A stretch of 64,000 nt of DNA from Paracoccus sp. MA. GTDB taxonomy: Bacteria; Pseudomonadota; Alphaproteobacteria; Rhodobacterales; Rhodobacteraceae. The stretch is taken from positions 607,526 through 671,525 of the forward strand of contig NZ_CP087599.1 in assembly GCF_020990385.1 (NCBI RefSeq). The letters run 5' to 3'. Below are positions 32,230-42,891 of the stretch, one piece after another. The number at the start of each line of letters is the position of its first letter. The stretch's first letter is position 1. The position numbers and the translations under genes were made by a program. The notes under the pieces were generated by a model, which was not told the origin of the DNA, searched no databases, and worked only from the letters and a program-made list of their open reading frames with translations.

Positions 32230-32883
32230 TCAGTCGCTCCCCCTGCCGGGCGGGGGGCCGTGGCGGCTGGAATAATAGAAGGCGATGGCCTGGGCGCGGC
32301 TGCGCACCGAGAGCTTTTCGTAGAGGTTCGAGAGGTGGAACTTGACCGTGTTGCCCGAGATGCCCAGCTCGCGCGACAGCTCGCGATTGGTCAGGCCCTT
32401 GGACAGCGCCTCAAGCATGTCCATCTCGCGCGGGGACAGCGATTGCAGCGGATTTCGTTGCAGCGCGCGCACGTCCAGATAGGGAAAGACCATCTTGCCC
32501 GCGGCCACGGCCATGCAGGTGTCCAGCAGCGTCTCGGCCGGGTCGCTGCGGGCGACGAAACCGGCGGCGCCCGCCCCCAGCGCGCCCAGATGCGCCTCGC
32601 TGGCCTGGTCGCCATAGACCACGATGCGCGGCGCCCCCTCCTGCTCGCGCAGCTGTTCCAGCAGCTTGGCGCCGCCCATGGCGGGCAGGCTCCAGTCGAT
32701 GATTCCGACCTGGGCGGGGATCCGCATCACGGTGGCCAGGAATCCCTCGGCCGTGGCCGAGGTGGCCAGCAGCGAAAACCGCGTGTCGCGCTGAAAAACC
32801 TCGGACATGGCGGACAGCACCAGCGGATTGCTGTCGCCCAGCATGATCGTAACCGCCTTTTCCACGCTGCTGACGGTGCGCAT
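32230..32883 (-). CDS. LuxR/NarL-type response regulator with degenerate receiver domain
   Basis: A 217-residue regulator: receiver-like domain (about 10-125) and C-terminal LuxR helix-turn-helix (about 145-205, LSPREMDMLEALSKGLTNRE, then GISGNTVKFHLSNLYEKLSV). The phospho-acceptor aspartate is present (GIIDWSLPAMGG), but the conserved Thr/Ser (IVVYGDQ) and Lys (GFVARSD) positions look replaced, so ordinary phosphorylation control is doubtful. No sensor kinase is adjacent. It lies between the two arms of the serine cycle (mcl-gck and sgaA onward) and is the likely regulator. The start is uncertain: ATG 32883 has only a weak Shine-Dalgarno. Confidence 0.8.
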   Translation of the reverse strand: MRTVSSVEKAVTIMLGDSNPLVLSAMSEVFQRDTRFSLLATSATAEGFLATVMRIPAQVGIIDWSLPAMGGAKLLEQLREQEGAPRIVVYGDQASEAHLGALGAGAAGFVARSDPAETLLDTCMAVAAGKMVFPYLDVRALQRNPLQSLSPREMDMLEALSKGLTNRELSRELGISGNTVKFHLSNLYEKLSVRSRAQAIAFYYSSRHGPPPGRGSD

Positions 32884-33069
32884 CAGCCAGCCCCACGCGT
32901 GTAAAAGGCGGAAAAGCCTGGGAAATTTTTCGGCATCTTGTCCTCCCACTCCTTTGGGTAGGTAGATGACCACCCAAAGGGATACCGAAAAGCAGCATAA
33001 TCTTACGTTGCGGCATCTGTCGAGAGGAGTTTTCTTACAGTTAAAGAAACTTAATCGTAAGGAAATATC
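32884..33069. promoter_or_regulatory. Divergent region, LuxR-type regulator / sgaA operon
   Basis: AT-rich DNA with TTCTTACAGTTAAAGAAACT (33032-33051), partly like the island's shared element (CAGT..AAGAAA), and AAGGAAA (33059-33065) as Shine-Dalgarno before ATG 33070. A CTTTGGGTAGGTAGATGACC segment lies nearer the regulator. Confidence 0.4.
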
Positions 33070-34317
33070 ATGGCTGAAGTGGCGATCTTCCCGCAGCTTG
33101 AAATTCCCAACACTCTCGCGGCCGGCCCGGGACCGGGCAATACCGACCTGCGGGTGCTGCAACGCTTTGCCAGCGCCGGGGTCGCGGATCACATGCAGGC
33201 CGATGTGCTGCGCGGCATGATCGAATGCAAGCAGATGCTGCGCGAGGTGATGGGGACTGCGAACATCCATACCTTCGGCGTCGCCGGCACCGGCTGGAGC
33301 GGGCTCGACTGCCTGTTCAGCGCCGTGCTGCCGGGCGACAGGGTGGTGGTCTTCGTCAATGGCACCTTCTCGGGCATCGACGGGCTGACCCTGCGCATGA
33401 AGGCGGCCACCGCCGAGGAGCTGGCCGCCAATCCGATGGACCCGCAGCCGGCCTCGGTCAAGGTCGTGACCGTGCCGCACGGCCAATCCGTCACCGCCGA
33501 GATCGTCGAGGCGGCGCTGGCCGAGCACAAGCCGAAATGGGCCGCCGTGGCGCATTGGGAAACCGGCTCGGGCCGGACCAACGACATGCGCGGCTTTTCC
33601 GATGCCTGCGAACGGCACGGTGCGATGGGGCTGGTCGATGCGGTCTCCTCGCTGGGCGTCGAGGATTTCCGCATCGACGACTATCCGGGCGTGCATGGCT
33701 GGGCCTCCTGCCCGCAGAAGGGCATCTGCTGCCTGCCGCTGACCTATGCGCCGGTCAGCTTCAGCGACCGCTACATCGCGGAACTGCGCCGGACCGGCTG
33801 CCGGACCTTCGTGCATCACCCGATCCTCGAGGCCCGGCATTGGGGCATCATCGACGGCAAGGATGTGGAAAAGGGCAGCTATCACCGCACCCACAGCGCC
33901 TATGCCGTCGCCGCCTTCCACGAGGCGCTGCGTATCCTGCTGCAGCAGACCGTGGCCGGCCGCGCCAAGGCCTATGCCTTCCACGAGGCGGCGCTGCGCG
34001 ACGCGGTGACGGCGATGGGCTGCAAGGTGACCTCGAACATGACCTCGCTGGTGGTGCTGAACCTGCCCGAGGCGCTGAAGGGCCGCGAGATGGAGCTGGT
34101 GCAGAACTGCCGCGCCCAGGGCTTCGGCATCTGGCCGACGCTGTCCGAGCCGGTGCAGATCCGCATCGGCATCCTGAACCTGCTGAATCAGAAGGCGATC
34201 ACCGACATCGTCACCCGCTTCGCCGCGGCGATGGCCGCGATGGGCGCGAATATCAACATGGGCCGGATCACCGAGCGGCTCGAGGATCATTACCAGACAA
34301 CGGTCGCGGCCGAATAA
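33070..34317 (+). CDS. sgaA: Serine-glyoxylate aminotransferase
   Basis: Transfers the amino group of serine to glyoxylate, giving hydroxypyruvate and glycine; first committed serine-cycle step. The 415-residue class V aminotransferase has AAGPGPGNTDLRVL near the N-terminus, FGVAGTGWSGLD (PLP phosphate region, 69-80), D190 in LVDAVSS and the PLP lysine K217 in CPQKGICCLPL. It is first in a six-gene run sgaA-mtkA-mtkB-hprA-ppc-glyA with short spacers. Confidence 0.94.
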   Translation: MAEVAIFPQLEIPNTLAAGPGPGNTDLRVLQRFASAGVADHMQADVLRGMIECKQMLREVMGTANIHTFGVAGTGWSGLDCLFSAVLPGDRVVVFVNGTFSGIDGLTLRMKAATAEELAANPMDPQPASVKVVTVPHGQSVTAEIVEAALAEHKPKWAAVAHWETGSGRTNDMRGFSDACERHGAMGLVDAVSSLGVEDFRIDDYPGVHGWASCPQKGICCLPLTYAPVSFSDRYIAELRRTGCRTFVHHPILEARHWGIIDGKDVEKGSYHRTHSAYAVAAFHEALRILLQQTVAGRAKAYAFHEAALRDAVTAMGCKVTSNMTSLVVLNLPEALKGREMELVQNCRAQGFGIWPTLSEPVQIRIGILNLLNQKAITDIVTRFAAAMAAMGANINMGRITERLEDHYQTTVAAE

Positions 34318-34341
34318 CGGCGCCCGAGGGAGGAGGCGAAC

Positions 34342-35538
34342 ATGGACATCCACGAATATCAGGCCAAGGAGATACTCAACCGCTTCGGGGTCGGCATCCC
34401 GCAGGGCGCGCTGGCCTACAGCCCCGAACAGGCGGCCTATCGCGCCCGCGAGATGGGCGGCGACCGCTGGGTCGTCAAGGCGCAGGTCCATGCCGGCGGC
34501 CGCGGCAAGGCCGGGGGCGTCAAGGTCTGCGACAGCGACCTTGAGATCCAGGCGGCGACCGAGGCGATGTTCGGCCAGAAGCTGGTGACGCACCAGACCG
34601 GCCCCGAGGGCAAGGGCATCTATCGCGTCTATGTCGAGGCCGCCGTGCCCATCGGCCGCGAGATCTATCTGGGCTTCGTGCTGGACCGCGCCAGCCAGCG
34701 GGTGATGATCGTCGCCAGCGGCGAGGGCGGCATGGAGATCGAGGAGATCTCGGCCCAGAAGCCCGACAGCATCGTGCGCGCCACCGTCGAGCCGGCAGTG
34801 GGCCTGCAGGAATTCCAGTGCCGCGAGATCGCCTTCGCGCTCGGCATCAAGCCCGCCATGGTCCAGCAGATGGTGCGCACCCTGCGCGGCTGCTATCGCG
34901 CTTTCCGCGAACTCGACGCGACCATGGTCGAGGTCAACCCGCTGGTCGTGACCAGCGACGACCGCATCCTGGCGCTGGACGCCAAGATGACCTTCGACAA
35001 CAACGCGCTGTTCCGCCATTCGCAGATCCTGGAACTGCGCGACAAGTCGCAGGAGGATCCGCGAGAATCCCGTGCCGCCGACCACGGCCTGTCCTATGTC
35101 GGGCTGGACGGCAATATCGGCTGCATCGTCAATGGCGCGGGCCTCGCCATGGCGACCATGGACACGATCAAGCTGGCCGGGGGCGAGCCGGCGAACTTCC
35201 TCGACATCGGCGGCGGCGCCACGCCGGAACGGGTGGCGCGGGCCTTCAACCTGGTCATGTCGGACAAGAACGTGCAGGCGATCCTGGTCAACATCTTCGC
35301 CGGCATCAACCGCTGCGACTGGGTGGCCGAGGGCGTGGTCCGCGCGCTGCGCGAGAACCCGGTGCCGGTGCCCGTGGTGGTCCGGCTGGCCGGCACCAAT
35401 GTCGAGGAAGGCCAGAAGATCCTGGCGCAAAGCGGCCTGCCGCTGATCCGCGCCACCACCCTGATGGAAGCCGCCGAGCGCGCCGTCGCCGCATGGCGCG
35501 CCGATACCCAGCGCAATCCCAACCTGAGGGCCGTCTGA
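34342..35538 (+). CDS. mtkA: Malate-CoA ligase subunit beta (malate thiokinase)
   Basis: With MtkB converts malate, CoA and ATP to malyl-CoA. The 398-residue protein has an ATP-grasp domain ([45 protein letters not shown]) and a ligase domain ([42 protein letters not shown]). It is a homologue of SucC; the location in a serine-cycle operon beside mcl identifies it as MtkA. GGGAGGAGG precedes ATG 34342. Overlaps mtkB by 1 bp (TGATG). Confidence 0.93.
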   Translation: MDIHEYQAKEILNRFGVGIPQGALAYSPEQAAYRAREMGGDRWVVKAQVHAGGRGKAGGVKVCDSDLEIQAATEAMFGQKLVTHQTGPEGKGIYRVYVEAAVPIGREIYLGFVLDRASQRVMIVASGEGGMEIEEISAQKPDSIVRATVEPAVGLQEFQCREIAFALGIKPAMVQQMVRTLRGCYRAFRELDATMVEVNPLVVTSDDRILALDAKMTFDNNALFRHSQILELRDKSQEDPRESRAADHGLSYVGLDGNIGCIVNGAGLAMATMDTIKLAGGEPANFLDIGGGATPERVARAFNLVMSDKNVQAILVNIFAGINRCDWVAEGVVRALRENPVPVPVVVRLAGTNVEEGQKILAQSGLPLIRATTLMEAAERAVAAWRADTQRNPNLRAV

Positions 35539-36419
35539 TGAGCATTTTTCTGGATCGCGAAACCCGCGTCATCGTTCAGGGCATCACCGGCAAGATGGCC
35601 CGCTTCCATGCCCGCGAGATGATCGACTACGGCACCAATGTCGTCGGCGGCGTCGTGCCCGGCAAGGGCGGCGAGACCTGCGAGGGCGTGCCGGTCTTCG
35701 ACACCGTCAAGCAGGCGGTGGCCGAGACCGGGGCCGAGGCCACGCTGGTCTTCGTGCCGCCGCCCGCCGCGGCCGACAGCATCATGGAGGCCGCCGATGC
35801 CGGCATCCGCTATTGCGTCTGCATCACCGACGGCATCCCCGCCCAGGACATGATCCGCGTCAAGCGCTACATGTACCGCTATCCCAAGGAACGGCGGATG
35901 ATCCTGACCGGCCCGAATTGCGCCGGCACCATCAGCCCCGGCAAGGCCATGCTGGGCATCATGCCGGGCCATATCTACCTGCCGGGCAATGTCGGCATCA
36001 TCGGCCGCTCGGGCACGCTGGGCTATGAGGCGGCGGCCCAGCTGAAAGAGCGCGGGCTGGGCGTCTCGACCAGCGTGGGCATCGGCGGCGATCCGATCAA
36101 CGGCTCATCCTTCCGCGACGTGCTGGAGCATTTCGAGCAGGACGACGAAACCCATGTGATCTGCATGATCGGCGAGATCGGCGGCCCGCAGGAGGCCGAG
36201 GCGGCGGAATATATCCGCAACCATGTCAGCAAGCCGGTGGTGGCCTATGTCGCCGGCCTGACCGCGCCCAAGGGCCGCACCATGGGCCATGCCGGGGCGA
36301 TCATCTCGGCCTTCGGCGAAAGCGCCAGCGAGAAGGTCGAGATCCTGGCGGCGGCGGGCGTCACCATGGCCGAGAATCCGGCCGTGATCGGCGAAACCAT
36401 CGCCCGCGTCATGCAATAG
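35538..36419 (+). CDS. mtkB: Malate-CoA ligase subunit alpha
   Basis: CoA-binding subunit of malate-CoA ligase, 293 residues. N-terminal Rossmann CoA domain (VIVQGITGKMARFHAREM; GTNVVGGVVPGKGG) and ligase domain with the phosphohistidine H251 in MGHAGAIISAFGES. SucD homologue. Coupled to mtkA through TGATG and followed by hprA after 9 bp. Confidence 0.93.
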   Translation: MSIFLDRETRVIVQGITGKMARFHAREMIDYGTNVVGGVVPGKGGETCEGVPVFDTVKQAVAETGAEATLVFVPPPAAADSIMEAADAGIRYCVCITDGIPAQDMIRVKRYMYRYPKERRMILTGPNCAGTISPGKAMLGIMPGHIYLPGNVGIIGRSGTLGYEAAAQLKERGLGVSTSVGIGGDPINGSSFRDVLEHFEQDDETHVICMIGEIGGPQEAEAAEYIRNHVSKPVVAYVAGLTAPKGRTMGHAGAIISAFGESASEKVEILAAAGVTMAENPAVIGETIARVMQ

Positions 36420-36428
36420 GGGGCGGCG

Positions 36429-37400
36429 ATGGCGAAACCCCGAGTTCTTGTCACCCGCCGCTGGCCCGCAGCGGTCGAGGCGCGGCTGTCCGAAATCTTC
36501 GACGTGCAGCTGAACCTTGCGGACAAACCCCTGGCGCCCGAGGATTTTCGGACGGCCATGCGGGAATATGACGCGATCCTGCCGACGGTGACCGACAGGA
36601 TCGGCGCCCCGGCGCTGGAACTGGACCGGCCCCAGACCCGGATCCTGGCCAATTACGGCGTCGGCTACAGCCATATCGACCTGAACCGCGTCAGCCGGCA
36701 CGGCATCGTGGTGACCAACACCCCGGACGTGCTGAGCGAATGCACGGCCGATCTGGCGATGACCCTGCTTCTGATGGTCGCCCGCCGGGCCGGCGAGGGC
36801 GAGCGCGAGCTGCGCGCCGGCCTCTGGACCGGCTGGCGGCCGACGCATCTGGTCGGCACCAAGGTCTCGGGCAAGACGCTGGGCATCGTCGGCTATGGCC
36901 GCATCGGCCAGGAAATGGCCCGGCGCGCCCATCACGGCTTCGGCATGACCATCCTGGTCTACAACCGCAGCCCGGTCGCACCCGAGGTTCTGGCGCAATG
37001 CAATGCCGTGCAGGTGGACAGCCTGGACGCGCTGATGCCGATGTGCGACTTCATCTCGCTGCATTGCCCGGGCGGCGCATCGAACCGCCACCTGATCAAT
37101 GCGCACCGGCTGAACCTGATGCGGCCGGATGCCTTCCTGATCAACACCGCCCGCGGCGAGGTGATCGACGAGACGGCGCTGTCCCATGCGCTGTGGTTCG
37201 ACTCGATCGGCGGCGCGGCGCTGGATGTCTTCGACGGAGAGCCGAACATCAACCCGCAGCTGCGGGATTGCGACCGGCTGGTGATGCTGCCGCATCTGGG
37301 CAGCGCCACCCGCGAGGCGCGCGAGGCCATGGGCTTCCGCGTCATCGAGAATCTCGAAGACTTCTTTGCGGGCCGCGAGCCCCGAGACCGGGTGAACTGA
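36429..37400 (+). CDS. hprA: Hydroxypyruvate/glyoxylate reductase (D-2-hydroxyacid dehydrogenase family)
   Basis: Reduces hydroxypyruvate to D-glycerate with NAD(P)H in the serine cycle. The 323-residue protein has the dinucleotide motif GYGRIG (155-160), LTHCPGG-like SLHCPGGASN (210-219) and the catalytic set R242, E271, H289 (NTARGEVID, DGEP, LPHLGSAT). It sits between mtkB and ppc and hands D-glycerate to gck. Confidence 0.93.
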   Translation: MAKPRVLVTRRWPAAVEARLSEIFDVQLNLADKPLAPEDFRTAMREYDAILPTVTDRIGAPALELDRPQTRILANYGVGYSHIDLNRVSRHGIVVTNTPDVLSECTADLAMTLLLMVARRAGEGERELRAGLWTGWRPTHLVGTKVSGKTLGIVGYGRIGQEMARRAHHGFGMTILVYNRSPVAPEVLAQCNAVQVDSLDALMPMCDFISLHCPGGASNRHLINAHRLNLMRPDAFLINTARGEVIDETALSHALWFDSIGGAALDVFDGEPNINPQLRDCDRLVMLPHLGSATREAREAMGFRVIENLEDFFAGREPRDRVN

Positions 37401-37401
37401 G

Positions 37402-40053
37402 ATGCGGGCGGGGGTGGCGGATATCGGCGCCGAGCCGTCGGCGGGCCAGGCCGACCGGCTGCGCGGCGAGCTGCGCGGCCTCTGGCACCGGGTCATCCAG
37501 CGCCACGCGCCGCAGGTCCTGCCGCTGCTGACCGGCGAGGCGGCGGAACCGCAGGAAGCAGAGATGAGCGCCTATCTGCAGGGGCTCGACATCTGGTTCC
37601 AGCTTTTGCGGATCATCGACGAACATGCCGCCATGCGGCTGCGCCGCACGGTCGAGTCCCGCTCGGGCCGCGCGGCGATCGAGGGCGGCCTAGCCCGGAC
37701 CCTGCAATCCGCCCCCGACATGCCGCGCGAAAGCGTCGCGCGCAGCCTGCGCCAGCTTCGCGTCGGCCCCACCATCACCGCCCATCCGACCGAGGCCAAG
37801 CGCGTCACGGTGCTGGAAATCCACCGCCGCATCTATCGCGCGCTGGTCCGGCTGGAAAGCCAGCGCTGGACTCGGCAGGAACGGGCGGCGCTGATGGCCG
37901 AGATCGAAAGCGAGATCGACCTGCTCTGGCTGACCGGAGAGCTGCGCCGGCAAAGGCCCTCGCCCCTGAACGAGATCGAATGGGGGCTGCAATTCTTTCG
38001 CGACAGCCTGTTCGACGCGGTGCCGAACCTGGTGCGGCAGTTCCACGACGCGGTCGCCGGCCGCTACGGCCCCGGCCAGGAGACCGGCGCGCCGCTGCGC
38101 TTCCATTCCTGGATCGGCGGCGACCGGGACGGCAATCCGCATGTCACGGTCGAGACGACCCGCGCCGCGCTGGAGCTGGGGCGCGACGCGATCCTCGACC
38201 GCTATCTTCAGGGCCTGACGCTGGCCGCCCGGCATCTGAGCATCAGCAGCGAGATTGCCGGCCTGCGGCCCGAGACCCGCGCGCGGCTGGCGGCGGTGAT
38301 CGACGCCGCGGACCTGCCCGCCGCCGACCGGCAGCGCAATCCGGGCGAGCTGTTCCGCCAGGCGGCAAGCGCCATGCAGCGCCGCATCGCTGCGCTGGCC
38401 GGCGGGCCGGGGCCGGCCTATCCGCATCTGCGCGATTTCCTCGCCGACCTGCGCCGGGTCGAGACCGCGCTGGCCGAGATCGGCGCCGAGACGCTGGCGC
38501 ACCGGCTGGTGCGGCCGCTGCGCTGGCAGGCCGAGGTCTTTGGCTTCCGCACCGTGACGCTGGACGTGCGGCAGAATTCCTCGGTCACCACGCGGGTGCT
38601 GACCGGGATCTGGGCCCAGGCCGGGGCGGTGCCGGAATTCGGCAGCGCCGCATGGTCGCAGCGGCTGCGCAGCGAACTGGGGCAAGAGGCGCTGCCCCGG
38701 CTGGACCGCGACGGGCTGGGCGACGAGGCGCGGGAATTGCTGGCGCTGCTGGCGCTGCTGCATCGCGCCCGGTTCGGCGCCGATCCGCAGGCCATCGGCA
38801 CCTTCATCCTGTCCATGACGCGCTCCTGCGACGACCTGCTGGCCGTGTTCCTGCTTGCCCGCCATGCCGGCTTCGGGGCCGAGCGGCTGGACCTGCGCGT
38901 CGTGCCGCTGTTCGAGACCATCGACGACCTGCGCGCCGCGCCGCGGATCCTGGACGAGCTGCTGCGCGTGCCGCTGGCCCGCCGCAGCCTGGTGACCGAG
39001 GACAACCGGGTCGAGGTCATGCTGGGCTATTCCGACAGCAACAAGGACGGCGGCTTCCTGTGTTCCACCTGGGAACTGGAAAAGGCGCAGCGCAGCATCA
39101 TGGCGGTGCTGGCGCGGCACGGGCTGGTGCCGGTCTTCTTCCACGGTCGCGGCGGCTCGGTCAGCCGCGGCGGCGCGCCGACCGAACGCGCCATCGCCGC
39201 CCTGCCGCGCGGCACCATCAACGGCCAGCTGCGCACCACCGAACAGGGCGAGGTCGTGTCGTCGAAATTCGCCAATCGCAGCACGGCGGAATACGAGCTG
39301 GAGCTGCTGGTCTCCTCGGTCATGGCGCAGTCGCTGCAGGCGACGCCCGAGCCGGTGCGGCCCGAATTCAACGACACGCTGGAAGCCCTGGCGGACATGT
39401 CCTGCACCGCCTATCGCGCGCTGCTGCACCGGCCCGGCTTCATCGACTATTTCCGCCAGGCCAGCCCGGTCGAGGAACTGGCGCTGCTGAAGATGGGGTC
39501 GCGCCCCACCCGGCGCTTCGGCGCCGGCGGGCTCGAGGACCTGCGGGCCATCCCTTGGGTCTTCGCCTGGTCGCAGAACCGCCACCTGATCACCGGCTGG
39601 TATGGCTTCGGCACCGCCGTCGAGACCTTCCGGCGCTTCCACCGCGAGGAAGGCGACGCGCTTCTGCGGCGGATGTTCCGCGACTCGCGCATCTTCCGGC
39701 TGATCGTGGACGAGGTCGAGAAATCGCTGTTCCACGCGGATATGCGGATCGCCGAGACCTATGCGGCGCTGGTCCGGGACCCGGCGGTGCGCGGCGACAT
39801 CTTCGGCCGCATCGGCCAGGAATATGAACGCAGCCGCGCTGCCGTGGTTTTCCTGACCGGTCAGGCCGGCATCGGCGAGCGTTTTCCCAACATGGCCGGT
39901 CGCTTCGGGCGCGTCCGCGCCGATCTGGAACGGGTGCACGGGTTGCAGGTCAGGCTGCTTGGCGACAATCGCCACCGGCCGGGGCCGGGGATTTCCATAC
40001 CGCTGATGCAGACCATGAACAGCATCTCGACCGCGCTGGGTTGGACCGGATAG
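37402..40053 (+). CDS. ppc: Phosphoenolpyruvate carboxylase
   Basis: Carboxylates PEP to oxaloacetate, the CO2-fixing step of the serine cycle. The 883-residue protein carries all landmark motifs: [13 protein letters not shown] (catalytic His), [26 protein letters not shown] and [12 protein letters not shown]. Start ATG 37402 is one base after the hprA stop. Length is usual for the family. In a serine-cycle operon it is probably the methylotrophy isoform, usually less sensitive to acetyl-CoA in known cases; that property cannot be read from the sequence. Confidence 0.95.
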   Translation: MRAGVADIGAEPSAGQADRLRGELRGLWHRVIQRHAPQVLPLLTGEAAEPQEAEMSAYLQGLDIWFQLLRIIDEHAAMRLRRTVESRSGRAAIEGGLARTLQSAPDMPRESVARSLRQLRVGPTITAHPTEAKRVTVLEIHRRIYRALVRLESQRWTRQERAALMAEIESEIDLLWLTGELRRQRPSPLNEIEWGLQFFRDSLFDAVPNLVRQFHDAVAGRYGPGQETGAPLRFHSWIGGDRDGNPHVTVETTRAALELGRDAILDRYLQGLTLAARHLSISSEIAGLRPETRARLAAVIDAADLPAADRQRNPGELFRQAASAMQRRIAALAGGPGPAYPHLRDFLADLRRVETALAEIGAETLAHRLVRPLRWQAEVFGFRTVTLDVRQNSSVTTRVLTGIWAQAGAVPEFGSAAWSQRLRSELGQEALPRLDRDGLGDEARELLALLALLHRARFGADPQAIGTFILSMTRSCDDLLAVFLLARHAGFGAERLDLRVVPLFETIDDLRAAPRILDELLRVPLARRSLVTEDNRVEVMLGYSDSNKDGGFLCSTWELEKAQRSIMAVLARHGLVPVFFHGRGGSVSRGGAPTERAIAALPRGTINGQLRTTEQGEVVSSKFANRSTAEYELELLVSSVMAQSLQATPEPVRPEFNDTLEALADMSCTAYRALLHRPGFIDYFRQASPVEELALLKMGSRPTRRFGAGGLEDLRAIPWVFAWSQNRHLITGWYGFGTAVETFRRFHREEGDALLRRMFRDSRIFRLIVDEVEKSLFHADMRIAETYAALVRDPAVRGDIFGRIGQEYERSRAAVVFLTGQAGIGERFPNMAGRFGRVRADLERVHGLQVRLLGDNRHRPGPGISIPLMQTMNSISTALGWTG

Positions 40054-40075
40054 CGGCAACAAGGAGAAAGAGGAC

Positions 40076-41371
40076 ATGAACGAACACCCATCCCGGGCGG
40101 GCTTCTTCGCCGATGAGCTTGCCACCCGCGACCCTGCCATTTTCGGGGCGATCCGCCAGGAGCTTGGCCGCCAGCGCGACGAGATCGAGCTGATCGCGTC
40201 CGAGAACATCGTCTCGAAGGCGGTGCTTGAGGCGCAGGGCTCGGTCCTGACCAACAAATACGCCGAGGGCTATCCGGGCAAGCGCTATTACGGCGGCTGC
40301 CAATATGTCGACGTGGTCGAGGAGCTGGCCATCGAACGCGCCAAGCAGCTCTTCGATTGCGGCTTCGCCAATGTCCAGCCGAACAGCGGCAGCCAGATGA
40401 ACCAGGCGGTGTTCCTGGCGCTGCTGCAGCCGGGCGACACCTTCATGGGGCTCGACCTGAATTCGGGCGGCCACCTGACGCATGGCTCGCCGGTCAACAT
40501 GTCGGGCAAGTGGTTCAACGTCGTCAGCTACGGCGTGCGCCAGCAGGACCAGCTGCTGGACATGGAGGAGATCCGCAAAAAGGCCCATGAGACGAAGCCC
40601 AGGCTGATCCTGGCCGGCGGCACCGCCTATTCGCGGATCTGGGACTGGGCCGAATTCCGCAAGATCGCCGACGAGGTGGGCGCCTGGCTGATGGTCGACA
40701 TGGCCCATATCGCCGGGCTGGTGGCGGGCGGCCAGCATCCCTCGCCGCTGCCGCATGCCCATGTGGTGACCACGACCACGCATAAATCGCTGCGCGGCCC
40801 GCGCGGCGGCATGGTGCTGACCAACGATGCCGAGATCGCCAAGAAGATCAACTCGGCGGTGTTCCCCGGCCTGCAGGGCGGCCCGCTGATGCATGTGATC
40901 GCCGCCAAGGCGGTGGCCTTCGGCGAGGCGCTGCGCCCCGAATTCAGGGACTATGCCGCGCAGGTCGTCGCCAATGCCCGCGCCATGGCGGACGAGCTGA
41001 TGCGCGGCGGCATCGACATCGTCTCGGGCGGCACCGACAACCACCTGTGCCTGGCGGACCTGCGCCCCAAGGGCGTGACCGGCAAGGCGACCGAGGCGGC
41101 CTTGGGCCGCGCCCACATCACCTGCAACAAGAACGGCGTGCCCTTCGATCCCGAGAAGCCCTTCGTGACCTCGGGCATCCGTCTGGGCGCGCCGGCCGGC
41201 ACCACGCGGGGCTTCCGCGAGGCGGAGTTCCGCCAGATCGCCCGCTGGATCGTCGAGGTGGTGGACGGGCTGGCCGCGCATGGCGAGGCGGGCAATGCCG
41301 AGGTCGAGGCCCGCGTCAAGGCCGAGGTCGAGGCGCTTTGCGCGCGCTTCCCGCTTTACAGCGGCATGTGA
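40076..41371 (+). CDS. glyA: Serine hydroxymethyltransferase
   Basis: Condenses glycine and methylene-THF to serine, the entry of C1 carbon into the serine cycle. The 431-residue protein has the PLP lysine K237 in [29 protein letters not shown] and [21 protein letters not shown] precedes ATG 40076. Last gene of the sgaA operon; a housekeeping glyA may exist elsewhere. Confidence 0.96.
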   Translation: MNEHPSRAGFFADELATRDPAIFGAIRQELGRQRDEIELIASENIVSKAVLEAQGSVLTNKYAEGYPGKRYYGGCQYVDVVEELAIERAKQLFDCGFANVQPNSGSQMNQAVFLALLQPGDTFMGLDLNSGGHLTHGSPVNMSGKWFNVVSYGVRQQDQLLDMEEIRKKAHETKPRLILAGGTAYSRIWDWAEFRKIADEVGAWLMVDMAHIAGLVAGGQHPSPLPHAHVVTTTTHKSLRGPRGGMVLTNDAEIAKKINSAVFPGLQGGPLMHVIAAKAVAFGEALRPEFRDYAAQVVANARAMADELMRGGIDIVSGGTDNHLCLADLRPKGVTGKATEAALGRAHITCNKNGVPFDPEKPFVTSGIRLGAPAGTTRGFREAEFRQIARWIVEVVDGLAAHGEAGNAEVEARVKAEVEALCARFPLYSGM

Positions 41372-41562
41372 GCCCGCCGCGGCGCAGGCTCAGACCAGCC
41401 CGCGCCGCATCATGATCCACAGCGCAACGCAGGCCAAAAGCAGCAGCCCGAAAAGAACGCTGGAGGCCAGGGAGAGCGCGCCGCCCTGGCTTCAGGCGCC
41501 CTTGGGCGGCGCGGCCTTGGGGCGGCGACCCGCGATCCCGGATCGCCGCGACGGAGAGGCGT

Positions 41563-42888
41563 CTAGCCCCGGATCAGCCTGCGGCGCAGCCAGCCCGAGA
41601 AGCTGTCCATTGCCATCACCATCAGCACGATCAGCACCATGTAATAGGCCACGTCCTCCCAGTCCTTCTGGGTCTGGATCGCCTGGGTGAGCAACAGGCC
41701 GATGCCGCCGCCGACGATGGCGCCGATCACCGTGGCGCCGCGGGTGTTCGATTCCAGGAAATACAGCACCTGGCTCAGCAGCACCGGCGTCACCTGCGGG
41801 ATCACCCCGAAGCGCGCCCGCTGCACGGCGCCCGCGCCGGTCGAGCGGATGCCCTCGACCTGCTTTTCGTCGATGTTTTCCAAGGCTTCCGAGAACATCT
41901 TGCCAAAGCTTCCCGTGTCGGTCAGCAGGATCGCCAGCGCGCCGGTCATCGGGCCGGGACCGAAGGCTCGGGCCAGCACGATGGTCCAGATCAGCCCGTC
42001 CACGCCGCGGATGAAGTCGAAGACCCGCCGCAGCCCGAAGCGCAGCGCGCCCAGCGGCATCATGTTGCGCGCCGCCATGAAGCCCAGCGGCAGCGCCAGC
42101 AGCGCCGCGCCGAACGTGCCCAGAAAGGCCATCAGCACCGTCTCGAACATCGCCCAGATCACGTCGCCATGCCGCCACATCGCATTGGTCCAGAAATCGC
42201 GCGCCATGGCGGCGATGTTGGGCAGGCCGGGATCGACGCGCGGCCCCCAAAGCGCGCTGGCGGCGATCTCGGGCCAGCTCATGTAGTGAAACGGGCTGTC
42301 CAGGGTAAAGAAGAACAGCGCCCAGCCCGGCTGATAGCGGAAGGTCTCGACCTTGGCGCGGGTATAGGCAAAGCGCCCGGCCTCGGTCGTGACGCTGACG
42401 CGGCTGTCCGAGGCGTTGATCCAGTCCGGCAGCGGCTCGGGCGCGGTCAGGCGCAGCCCGCCGTCCTGCTGGCGGATGTCGATCAGGCCGTAGCCGGGCA
42501 CGTCGTAGCGCGCGCCCTCCGCGTCATAGGTGACGACATGGCCGTGGCCCAGGTCGATGCGGGTCGCATCGCCCTCGGCGGCGATCCAGGCGGGCAGGCG
42601 ATCCGGCGGATAGGTGCCCTTGGCCTCGCCGTCGATGGCGACGCGCAGCGCGCCCGTGCGGTTGTCGCGCGTCACATGGGTCTTGTGCTGCCAGAAATCC
42701 GCCAGCAGCACGGCGGCATTGTCCATCCGCGCCCGCCCGGCCAGCCCGGCGATGTCGAAGGCGATGGCGGCATAGGCCAGATAGGCCAGGATCGCCAGCG
42801 GCACCGCAAAGGCTGCCAGCCGGCGGCGGGCAAAGCGGGTCAGCACGGTATCGGTCAGCGCGGGGGAAAGCGTGGCGGTGGTCGTCAT
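41563..42888 (-). CDS. phnE: Phosphonate-type ABC transporter permease (second PhnE, long form)
   Basis: The 441-residue permease has a first TM segment (about 27-48), then an extracytoplasmic insert of roughly 180 residues, then the usual permease core with the PhnE/EAA loop (ENIDEKQVEGIRSTGAG, 347-363) and TM helices to the C-terminus. Common PhnE proteins are about 260-290 residues; long forms occur in Rhodobacterales. It pairs with the shorter permease just upstream. Last gene of phnCDEE. Confidence 0.88.
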   Translation of the reverse strand: MTTTATLSPALTDTVLTRFARRRLAAFAVPLAILAYLAYAAIAFDIAGLAGRARMDNAAVLLADFWQHKTHVTRDNRTGALRVAIDGEAKGTYPPDRLPAWIAAEGDATRIDLGHGHVVTYDAEGARYDVPGYGLIDIRQQDGGLRLTAPEPLPDWINASDSRVSVTTEAGRFAYTRAKVETFRYQPGWALFFFTLDSPFHYMSWPEIAASALWGPRVDPGLPNIAAMARDFWTNAMWRHGDVIWAMFETVLMAFLGTFGAALLALPLGFMAARNMMPLGALRFGLRRVFDFIRGVDGLIWTIVLARAFGPGPMTGALAILLTDTGSFGKMFSEALENIDEKQVEGIRSTGAGAVQRARFGVIPQVTPVLLSQVLYFLESNTRGATVIGAIVGGGIGLLLTQAIQTQKDWEDVAYYMVLIVLMVMAMDSFSGWLRRRLIRG

Positions 42889-42891
42889 GGT

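Noticed and set aside
41388..41490. A minus-strand stretch encoding a hydrophobic segment (LFGLLLLACVALWIMMRRGLV) after the phn genes
   Set aside because: It runs stop to stop for 33 codons and has no ATG, GTG or TTG before the hydrophobic part, so it cannot be called a gene; it could be a decayed fragment.
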